DNA of 64,000 nt, from the NCBI GenBank assembly GCA_037447655.1, contig JBBHKE010000890.1, positions 310,001 to 374,000 of the forward strand, in the 5' to 3' direction. The notes under the pieces are model-generated. The model saw only the letters and a program-made list of their open reading frames with translations. It was not told the DNA's origin and ran no database searches. This document shows, in pieces, positions 54,596-64,000 of this stretch; the first letter of the stretch is position 1, and each line of letters starts with the position of its first letter. The stretch is from Zygnema cylindricum. Taxonomy: Eukaryota > Streptophyta > Zygnematophyceae > Zygnematales > Zygnemataceae. A program made the position numbers and the translations under genes.

Positions 54596-55640
54596 AATTT
54601 CTGACATGTGCGGTCGCTGTCATTAATACTAAGCGAACCCTCGTGGCCAAACCTGCATTTGGACGGCCATGTTTTGGACCCACTTTTCAGAACGCGCGGA
54701 CTTGCGACATGATAGGATAAGAAAGGCTTACCGTACGATTCCAGGAATGTGTGGTCACCACTGAATTCAAAACGTAAAGCTCAAACGAGGCCTAATCTTG
54801 AACTGTTAAGTCCTCAAATAAATAACAAATAAAAAGTCCTCGACCCCTACTCTTTCACATTTAAAAACGGTATGTGTGATTCAATCACTTAATTACACTC
54901 GACCACTCTAGATATGCATGATCAAAAATCCCATCCCAAAGTAGGTGGTGTAACACGCTAAAAAAATTGTCGTAAAAGTCAAAAAAAAAAAGTAATTGGT
55001 GGTAAAGTAGGGGCGAGATAGAAAGCACATTAAAAAAAATATTGAGTCATATGGGGGAGCCTTAAGCTTTAACACCTTCCACTACAGACACGATATGAAA
55101 ACCCATATGAAAACCCATGGTGAAACCTATGGCGACGGGCAAGTTAAGAGGCAAACCTTGTCGGCATGTGCCACACATTTAGAGGGTTTTACCACCGTGC
55201 TTTTTTAATTTATCCTGTGATATTTTTTTATACATAAGTTGATTCAAAATTTTCCCGAAAAGATGATGAAAGGTAGAGATAGCTTAGTCATTCAAACCCA
55301 CAATATGCGTATCATCTTAGATTGAAGGGAATAAAGAACTAGGAGACGTTGTAGCTCACGATCCCAACACTTCAATATGTACCAAAGAGGGAAAGAGGAT
55401 TCTTTTTTGCTCTCAAATGATCATCTTAGCAAGTGTCAGTTGGAAGTTCTAAGGTGGAAACATAACCAAGGGACCTCCAAGAACAAATATAAGAGCGCTT
55501 AACCGAGAATAGAATGCACAAACTAAGATTTGGTTTATTAAAGACGATAAACTTTTGGGTTCTTGAACAATAACATTTTGAGTTTAAGGCGTTAGCCACA
55601 TCCCTTTTTAAGAATTGAAAAAAGCACAAAGAGCGTCAAC
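54596..55640. other. Noncoding, no gene seen
   Basis: AT-rich sequence with A runs; no protein similarity recognised. Confidence 0.5.
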
Positions 55641-56632
55641 TAGTGTTGGATATCGAGGACCACTTGTCGAACTAGTGTTGGGTATCGAGGACCACTTGTC
55701 GATATTCGATATGTACCAAATTATAGGTACCCAATAATCGATATATTGCTTCAATATATCGATAAGGTAAATATCGCGATATTTTGCCAATATATCGGGC
55801 CGATATGCCGATATATTATATCACGATACGTCGAAGCTTGTTCTCTTGTTTTTTACAGCTATTCGTAGGTGTTTGTGCACCGTACACGTTCCAAATTTTA
55901 TTTTCTGGGTTTAAGAGTTATTTCTGTAATTTTCTCTCACATTATACTTGAAAAATGTGATTCATGAAATAAGAGACAAGTGCTACTGTTACTGTTGCTA
56001 GTACTACTGTACTACTGCTAACCATAGTAATACTAGTGGTATTGCTGTAGTTGCTGCTAATAGTACTTTTTATGTTTTTATTTTTTTATTTTTTTTTTCT
56101 TTTTTTTTTCTAATTTTTATTAAAACGATTTATTTTTTTTTTTTTATTTTTTTTTTTTTTTTTTGGTAAATAAATATTAAGATAAAGAACAAATTAAAGA
56201 ATGCTAGTAAAGTAGTAATACCAGTGGTACCATTGCTTCTGCTAGTACTAGTGCTACTGTTATTGCTGCTACTGCTGCTGCTGCTGGTATTACTGTAGTA
56301 TTGCTAATGCTAGTAATACTAGTGGTACTGGTGCAGCTGCTAGTACTAGTGCTACTACTGAAACGAACAGTCTGCAAAAAAAATATTGTTAGATCATCAT
56401 TTCACTAAATTAGCGTGAGTTTATCGTTTGAAAATTTGAAGTTCTCTACGTTAATACCTACTAATTACATAAGGTACTAATTTTTCTACGGTTCCGTCTA
56501 CCTTGAAGTAACGTAACAAGATTCACATCATACGCAGCGTATCATACAATTTTTCGTTTTCGATAAAATAAAATATTATATAAAATATTAAATTTAAAAA
56601 GTATTATATATCGCAAAATATATCGCAAAATT
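55641..56632. mobile_element. hAT-type element, copy 3 (3'-truncated)
   Basis: Begins TAGTGTTGGATATCGAGGACC, and the first 32 bases are repeated in tandem at 55673. The interior follows copies 1 and 2 (TATCGATATATTGCTTC, later TATATATCGCAAAATATATCG) but holds a low-complexity insert at 55975-56365 made of TACTGCTGC and ACTAGTGGTA words and T runs. No terminal ACCCAACACTA is found on the right. Confidence 0.75.
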
Positions 56633-57737
56633 TTTTATTCAAAACAACAAACTCCAAACGTTGACTTAAACACGTGTCGCTTCACGAAAACACCTACACG
56701 CAAATTGAAACACCTACGCACGAAACAAACAAGTGACGCAAAACGAAATAGTATGTTTCGTTCGTGGACATCAAAAGTACCGTCGCAAAACGACGTCGTA
56801 CTTTTGTATGATGACGCGACAGTTCGCGTCAAACAAATACAAGTTGGTATGACGCTTCGCGAAATGTTGCGAAAACGACAATATCCCAACATTTCGTGTT
56901 ACATGCACATAGAATTGGCAATTAAACTGGACAAGAGGCGATAGGACAGACGCCTCAACAAGCTTAAAAACAACCACAAGACAAGTTGTTGAAGAAAACG
57001 ATGTAACATGATGATGAACGTGTCTGCAAGCCATCTCAAAAACCACTTTAAAAATAGCTTTAAAGCATTAAAATGGGCCATTCCGAAGCAAGATGTCTCA
57101 AAGAAGTCGTTAAAATCTTCCCGATGGACGACACGTGTAAAAATGAGGAGAGCAAATTAAAGCCTTGGTGAATGCCTTACGTTCAAAGTCAAACCATCCA
57201 AGGGGAACATGCGCCGCAACGGAGGGATAGACGTCCTTAAAGGCTAAAGGATGTAAGAAAGGCGAAGAGCCAACAGTTGCTTCCAACTTCGTAGATAGTG
57301 TGAGTGGCCGAATACCTCATACAGCCTAAGAAAATTCAATAAAACAATCAAAGTGGACAGCCCGTTAAATTTTAGTTGTGGATCATTGCAATAAGAACCT
57401 CGTCACGCGAGTGACAAAAAAAATTTATTGACTCGATCTATCTTCTTTTGTTGTAAATAATCTCAATCCCCCCTAAAAAAGCGTTGGTAACGAGCCTAAG
57501 TCTCACGAGCACCACTCCCTCCTTGTATCGTGGCAAAAGTAGCTCTCAAATTTTAAATAGGGTAAGTGTATACCACACCGCGTCATCAGCAATATCATTG
57601 GCAAGTAAGGTCAATGGGAGTCCAAGATTTGATTGGACAGAAGAGGATTTGTATTATGAGGAGGACTTGCACCACAAGAAGGAATCGCACCAGGACGAGG
57701 AGTCGCATCAGAAAGAGGTGTTGAAAAAAATAATTTG
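56633..57737. other. No recognised gene
   Basis: A plus-strand frame at 56705-56944 reads FRSWTSKVPSQNDVVLLYDD and TVRVKQIQVGMTLREMLRKR; it looks protein-like but matches no family I know. The rest is noncoding. Confidence 0.4.
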
Positions 57738-57935
57738 TATCTTCTCTCTCTCTTTACTTTTTAAGTAGTCGCAGACTCTTAGAAGAATAGCAAGAGAAGG
57801 CCATGGCTACCCGTCAAGAAGATAGGCTTAGAAAACCAAAAAATATGACTTTGAGAAAAAGCCGGTATCGGCAAGGATTTGATCTTGGCCTTGTAGATTG
57901 CCGTACTAGCTTGCCTAATCACCGTCCGTAGCCAG
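57738..57935 (+). repeat. Diverged fragment of the Copia A/B LTR family
   Basis: Shares in order TTCTCTCTC, GTCGCAGA, GGCCATGGCTACC, and GGCAAGGATTTGATCTTGG with the LTR at 29327 (TTCTCTCTC, GTCGCAGT, AGCCATGGCTACC, GGCAAGATTTGATCCTGG). The tRNA-like module, including the B box GATCAAATC on the reverse strand, is the best kept part. Confidence 0.65.
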
Positions 57936-57979
57936 TTGATGTAGAAGAGCCCATACACACATGAAAGAATCATGCAAAA

Positions 57980-58120
57980 TTGTACGGAATGTGGAAATGT
58001 ACCCTAAAAACCCTAGAGCCCCTCCTTAAATAACGCTAGAAAGTACGGAAATATACGGAAATTGGACGCAAATGTACGAAAAATGTATGGCTGTATAACT
58101 GAAATATACGGGAATGTACC
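57980..58120. repeat. GTACGG-rich tract, second copy
   Basis: TGTACGGAATG, AGTACGGAAATATACGGAAA and TGTACGAAAAATG, like 1620-1935. Confidence 0.5.
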
Positions 58121-59973
58121 CTGCCGCAGATTGATGACTCAGCACTGCAGCTCCAGGCGCTGCCGCGTCACGCTTCTGATTCGGCACAAGGCTATCATCA
58201 GATTCGCATCACAGATGTGGATGTGCCAAAAGACGGCGTCTGAACAACAATTGGCCACTTTCAGTGTAAGGCTGCATTGTTTCGTTCGACAAATGCACCC
58301 GTTACCTCCAACATGGCGTGAGCAATATGATCAGAGCGATCTCTCAGGGACGTTTTTGCTTATCTTATAGGTGAACCAGCTTTCTAATGTAGGGACTATT
58401 AATCTAGAGGAATACCTTTATTCTGGATTCGTCACAGAGACCTGTCCTCAAAAGGTTCTTTTAGAGCCTTTTTGATAGTTTTATTTTGAGAACTTCGCTT
58501 CAAGTAGTTGAGTAGCAGTACTATCATTCTGTTCCATATCCATGACTCTTTATCTGCTGTCACAGACATTTCAAACTCTCTGTTCTTTTCTGTTTTTGTA
58601 TGGCGTGGGCAGCGAACATGGTCATATAACTCAATTACAAATATAAAACGTAGGTCCTCCAAACTCCTCATGTGAAATCATTCCATCACCTTCACATGAC
58701 CCTTCAAATAAAACATGTCACACAATCCAGCTGGCAGAAAAACACGACCCAAATCCAAAGCTTTCACTACACAATTTGCTACATCCAAACAATACAACAA
58801 GCTCTATTTATGTTACCAAAAAACATTACCTCTCTCGAGAGTGCACCAGACAATAAACCATACAATACTCTAGTCATTCTACATTCATGTCCAAAATAAA
58901 AAGACCAACGCACAAGTTACGCATGAGTAATTATTAACGTTAATAACATTCATTGGTACCGGTTCTTTTTGGCCCCTGTACATAAGCGTTAATAATATCA
59001 AATGTTATTTTTCTTCACTCTAATTTGGTAAGAGGCCCAAACTCGTCGACGTCTCTCAAACTAAATATAGAACTAACTCTACTTTTCATAAGCGGTGCGA
59101 ACACGTCCATGTTTCTCAAACCTAAATTAGAGGCATTAACACTAAAATAAACCCCGCGCTATATGTTTCATAATGCAACAAGGATTCACGCTGTACTGTG
59201 TCACACTTTTTAGCAAACTAACTTCCATGATGCTGTGCCTGGTGGCATTACTAGAGAACGTGACAGTAATGGCACCTTGACACCCAGACTGACAATCGTA
59301 ACACATTCATTAAATAAGCAAATTGTTAATGCAATAGCCTCAGCTGAGAATTTGAAACAAAGTTTTCAAAGATGGATAAAAAGTAGGCTAGACTGTTTCT
59401 CGTGAATGTGCTGGATGACAGGTTACAGCCAAGAATGTGAAACGAGCCTGTATCTTACATAAGCGTAATTTCTACTGCGTGTCATGACAGCAATTTCACA
59501 TGCGTGTTCCGTTTCTTTGACACTAGATTCCCAGTTGGCGGTCCCATCTTCTGCTCTTAGGTAGTTGCCTCTCCTTCTTCAACTTCTATGGTGAAAAATA
59601 GACATCTTTCCTTCTTGCCTAAATGCTGCTCCAGCAGCTCTCATATCACGCTCGTTTTCCTGCAAACTCTAAATGCAACTACTTGCACCATTCAAGTAAA
59701 GCCAAACTACAATCTGGATTCCACTTTTAAGCGATAACGCGATGTCACTTTTAAGAAATAAAGAGCGTGATACAAGGAACATAAGAGCTTCTTTTACATT
59801 CCGAACTCGAGACAAATTGAAAAACTAAACAAAAACTATTGTTCTACAAAATCTTCTGCTAGAGGATGGACGATTTATTCTCACTCTCGCATGGGTTGAC
59901 ACTCCTGCATAGCGCAAAGTCCCATTTTTTACACATAAATAAATGTCTACATAAATGCAAAATCAGAATCCAG
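58121..59973. other. 3' flank of the GT92 gene, no gene seen
   Basis: Noncoding in all frames. A direct repeat near 59040 and 59100 (CGTCGACGTCTCTCAAAC and CACGTCCATGTTTCTCAAAC) is imperfect. Confidence 0.5.
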
Positions 59974-62900
59974 TCAAGAGGCTTTTTCACGGACCATCTT
60001 AACAACTTTTGCGAAAGAGAAATCTCGTTTCCAACTCGCAGGTATCCAGTCGGTGTCATGGATGTATTGCTGACACGTGGGCAGGCTCTTAGTATTCCAG
60101 GCCCGAAAATGTTTCAAGTGGATAATGTCGGTGTCGAGATGTATTCCTTCCCTAAGAGGTTTCACAACATTGTGAATCTGTGGTGCCCCAATTTAAGCCC
60201 AATCCAGTCATAAAGACAATGTAAATAATATTTCCTTTTAAGATAAACCCTATGTCAAAGTACTAACAAATACCAAATGAAGGGTCAACAATCAAAGAAA
60301 CAAACAGCAGCATTACAAATTCTGCTGCCAACGATCCCATATCCTAAAACTTTGTTCAAAGCTGTAACACTATTGATCATTTAACTGTGAAACATTCTTG
60401 CTGTCTCATACACGTCAAACCCGAGTTAACAGTAAACCCATGTGCATGTCTTTACACGATACACGGCCGACTGGTATTGGTTATAAAAATGCGTTTCACA
60501 TAAGAATATGATGCATCCTAAAGCCTACATTTATTGTCTTTAACTAACAGCAGAAAAACAACAAAAAACATGTTTGCCATATTTCAGGAATTTACCGTGC
60601 TCCTCAATGTATCAGCAAACACAATTTTATTCTGGTTTTAAATCAGTCTAAAATGTTTGATAAACGATGAACAAATGACAACTGCTATGGACTTGCAGCA
60701 AAAAACAGGTCTTCCAAGTTCCTAATGAAGACCATAGCATGGAATACTTTCATACACTAAGTGTTATTTATTTCTGGGACCATCATGGGGACTGCAAACA
60801 GAAATATACAGAAACCCAAGTCACTGGAATGCAACTTCCACCCTAGGAAGTAAATATCTTACGCGATCCTTCTCTCAAACTTAAACATAAAATCTGTTCA
60901 TAAAATCATAATGCCCATTATGCCTCTCTGCCCAATATTGTACTTCCTCGTCATTGCCTTCCAATTAATAATTCATCCCTATTGACTCAAACAGAGTCTA
61001 TTTGTGTAAACGATAGAACTCACCCCACATAGCTGTGCTTTCCGTGGATTGATAATATATTTTCGGTGGCCATCATATCCAGCACAAACATTTCTGCTCG
61101 CATATCTCCCTGGATTCACACAATGTATCTCCGACTGTTTGAACACAAGACGCTCCAAATCCCACGGCTGAGGTTGTCCCTCAAACACATTAGCAGAATG
61201 CGTACATTCTCTAGTGTGCCAATACTCACTGCCAAAGCTCAGCCATGGCTGGTCCTGTGGATCCACAAACATCGTTGAAGACTTTGTGAGACCAAATATG
61301 TTTGCTTTGGTATATCATTGAGGGAGTATTACCCAACTACGTGACATAACCGGATTTCAACTACCAAAGACTGAAAAATCTGATGAATGGGAGCCCTCAA
61401 AGGTCAGGTGTTTGGGAACTGCGTCAAAGTTGTCCAAGCTAATCGTTTCAAAATATTTATCACAAAAGTAACAGAAACCGACAAAGAGCTACATATAGTT
61501 AAGTTATCAACCAGAATCGCAAATATATGGGAAGGAGCAGAACCTCACATCCCGACCATTTCCTGGCAATTGTGTTTAGAAGAATTGTCAAGACCTAGTC
61601 TTTAGTCCACCCATCATTGAACGGTGACAATGAGAAAACTTGAGCAGATTTGAGAAACTGACATGGATTTAGTGACGGGGTACGTGCACTGAAACTATCC
61701 TGATTGTTGAAGAAAAAGGGTGTTAATAACCATTTTCATTTAGTGTAAGAAGTAGAAAGCCTTCATGAAGATAAACACACGGTACATTAAAGGGGTGAAC
61801 TTGAAAAACGCCAGATATATTTAATGCAAAAGAAGAGACATTCCGAATTTCCATAGAATAGATGTTATTTTTAGCATGTTATAAGCATGGAAAAATGGTC
61901 ATCCGCTCCACACACCCTACAAACAATTTAGGCCAGAATTATTGCCGTCCACAATAACGATGGTGGAGAGGACAGTGAAGACCTTACCGCATGTTGCTGA
62001 AGGATGGCATGGATGGAATGTGGCGGTTTTGGAACAAAAAGAAACTCATCGAAGTCCAGAAAGACAGCCCAACGAGAGGTGAAATGTGATCGATATGCAC
62101 AATCATTCACAACCAGTACCTGCAAAAAATTCATACATGCTTTGTGAACGGGAGAAACTGATTTTAGGCTAAGCATTTTTATGATTGTTGAAGGTATTAC
62201 AAGCTGTTTCCTTTTTGCTAGTGACATCAAATTGCATAAGAGCGCAATATAAACAGTAATGTGTATGAATATGACTTCTTTGGGAAAATGTTGTAAAATG
62301 TTGGCGACATCTTACTGACTTCAAAATCCATCTGCCAACTAGAATCTCAACAATCTGGACAGCACATTCATGGACTAAAAATACATAACATTAACAGCTT
62401 CCAAAAAACATGCATTTACAATATGGACATTAACAGTAATGGAACCCATGGACAGCAATCCATGTTGAATATCTTTCCAATCCTCTGAGCATACACCCTA
62501 CATCTGGTTAATATTAAAGCTCACGCACTATTCGAAAACCGAAATCAGGTCAGGAATCCCAGGTGAATGGGGCAATGGCACAAACGAAAACCATAAGATT
62601 ACTGGGTTTTCCTTGTTCGGGGTGATTTGTACCCCCTTTTATACCCCTCTTGTACCCTTTTTATACCCTATGTACCCCTTTTTTATCCTAATAAAATTTT
62701 AAAAAAGTGTTTGGATCATAGAAATATTTGAATGTAGGAAAGTTTCGGGGATTTATTTTGGTTTTGGTAGGTGATCAATACCCCTTTTTTACCACTTTTT
62801 TATCCTAAGATCAGCTTTTGCAAAAGGTTTGGAGTATAAAAAAAGAGGGAGGGAGGGAGGGAGGGAGGGAAGACGAGAGACAAAGAAGTTTAGATAAACG

Positions 62901-63431
62901 TGGATTCTGTATGGTAGCTTTTCGGGAAGTGGAATGGAGCATCTGCAGTATGTTAGTTTGGGTCTCGGACAAAAAAGTAATTCCGAGTCACAAAAGATTG
63001 CACTTGTAATCCCGGTCCATTTCCGTTCACACGCGCAATTTTAACAGTACATAAAGTGACAATTAGAAACAGGGACCTTCAAAAAGGAAAGTTTAAGTCC
63101 CAAAGTGCACGGTGTCACAAAAACGAAAACATGCCTTAAGACTCACCTGTGCATACCATGTTTGGAAATTTTTTGTCACTTCAGTGATGTCCGTGATTGT
63201 CATCATGCCTTTCTTCACATATGGCCGAAGTACGTTTATCAGCTCTATATCGATTCCCCCATCGTCGTACATGTGGAATAGGTCGAATCCGTGCATTAAG
63301 CGGTGGAAATCCAAAAATTGCCGCATCCGGAACGAATCAAATCTTCTGAACATCGGGGAGGAACAAAAGGTGATATTACTCTTAAACGGTGGGTGGGGCT
63401 GCGGAATCAGTAAATCCAGTTTCCCATCCAT
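59974..63431 (-). CDS. Family 92 (DUF23) glycosyltransferase, 5' part missing
   Basis: Reverse-strand exons 63431-63147, 62119-61988, 61254-61024 and 60177-59974 join in phase 0 with GT-AG introns into 283 residues ending at TGA. Motifs in order: FCSSPMFRRFD, FLDFHRLMHGFDLFHMYDDGG, VLRPYVKKG, NDCAYRSHFTSRWAVFLDFD, then EFLFVP (the DFDEF acidic motif typical of GT92), PWLSFGSEYW, CGIHNVVKPL and LDTDIIHLKHFRAW. GT92 enzymes of plants (for example the galactan synthase group) work in the Golgi on wall or glycoprotein glycans; which sugar this one uses cannot be read. The first exon shown is preceded by an in-frame TAA five codons upstream with an AG between, so an earlier exon with a membrane anchor probably lies beyond the window. 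Confidence 0.85.
62623..62830. repeat. Imperfect 147-bp tandem duplication in GT92 intron A
   Basis: GGTGATTTGTACCCCC ... TTTTTTATCCTAA ... GTTTGGA at 62623 recurs as GGTGATCAATACCCC ... TTTTTTATCCTAAG ... GTTTGGAG at 62770. Confidence 0.6.
62847..62872. repeat. (GGGA)n microsatellite
   Basis: Six tandem GGGA units inside the same intron. Confidence 0.9.
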
Positions 63432-64000
63432 ATCTTCCCATTAATTAACAAGTTCAATGTCGTCAACAATTCATTCAGTAGAAACCTCTACAAAAAAAAC
63501 ATAGTGGTCCATGATGCCCACGTAAATCTATACAGCCGGAGGCAAAAAACCAATATGCTGCTCAAAAAAAGCTTCATCTAGGGACTCCTTTCCAAAAACC
63601 AAGATTACGCATGTCAGAATAATTAGGCTAGGATGACTTTGTAGTATGGACGAGTAAACCTTAAAATCCATACCACTTCGTGCACATGATCACAAGCACT
63701 AAGATGGACACAATTGTCAATCTACGTTACCATCGGTACACCGCCCATTGCTATCAGAGTTAATCACCCTAATTTCAGGTGGTGTTCTTTTGACCCGAAA
63801 TCATACATCAGTGTTGATAACTCTATTTAATTGAGTGGCCACAACAAGCCACATTGCAAAACTCAATTTTAGTGAAGTTAATTCTAATAGAGTCTTAACA
63901 TAATTCTCTAACTCTACCAGTGATGGGCACTGCAGTTGACAATGGTCCACACTAATACATGGGTGACCCTAAAATATGGGCACCTAAACTTGGAATGTTG
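63432..64000. other. Intron or upstream of the GT92 gene
   Basis: No coding sequence seen on either strand; probably the intron before the first visible exon. Confidence 0.45.

Noticed and set aside
56771-57046. 91-codon reverse frame with His clusters
   Set aside because: No homology recognised, no splice or promoter context.

Overview
The window reads as nuclear DNA of a streptophyte (green plant lineage). Three interrupted host genes have GT-AG introns. One is a plastid-type NhaD sodium/proton antiporter with a Ser-rich N-terminus. The others are a secreted Root_cap-domain protein and a family-92 (DUF23) glycosyltransferase. The rest is plant-style Copia, Ty3/gypsy, Helitron, hAT and PIF/Harbinger DNA. 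Huge low-complexity introns and a gypsy polyprotein with a PHD finger make a charophyte alga or early land plant my best guess, but no marker settles the taxon.

Layout. 1-707: tail and 3' LTR of a Copia element. 1.1-2.8 kb: simple repeats and a 49-bp minisatellite. 4.0-9.75 kb: a decayed Helitron Rep/helicase; a candidate Helitron 3' hairpin lies at 12.3 kb and an 827-bp hAT element with a perfect 8-bp target duplication sits in between. 13.0-15.25 kb: four-exon Root_cap-like gene. 16.4-17.5 kb: 1.1 kb of polypyrimidine DNA. 18.4-26.35 kb: a rearranged gypsy element (gag, RNase H, integrase, PHD finger, then RT) interrupted by a truncated reverse-strand Copia. 29.25-36.44 kb: a PIF/Harbinger-type element split by a nearly intact Copia with a 1432-codon ORF, two LTRs and target duplication CAAGT. 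38.2-41.2 kb: a broken reverse-strand Copia abutting a second hAT copy and a MITE. 42.65-52.41 kb: the ten-exon NhaD gene (619 codons), with a duplicated exon 3 and an antisense S1-domain exon inside intron 2. 53.5-54.6 kb: a GC-rich island of dispersed short repeats. 55.6-58.1 kb: a third hAT copy and a diverged Copia LTR. 59.97-63.43 kb, reverse strand: the last four exons of the glycosyltransferase gene, which probably continues past the window.

The three host genes are unrelated in function and are not an operon-like unit. Frame arithmetic across all inferred exon joins closes without a stop in each of them, which is the main support for the models. I found no tRNA or rRNA gene and no CRISPR array. 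The strongest unexplained signals are the PHD finger and shuffled order of the gypsy element, a tRNA-like antisense module in the Copia LTR family, the antisense S1 exon and exon duplication in the antiporter gene, the G-run-after-donor intron architecture, and the GC-rich island.
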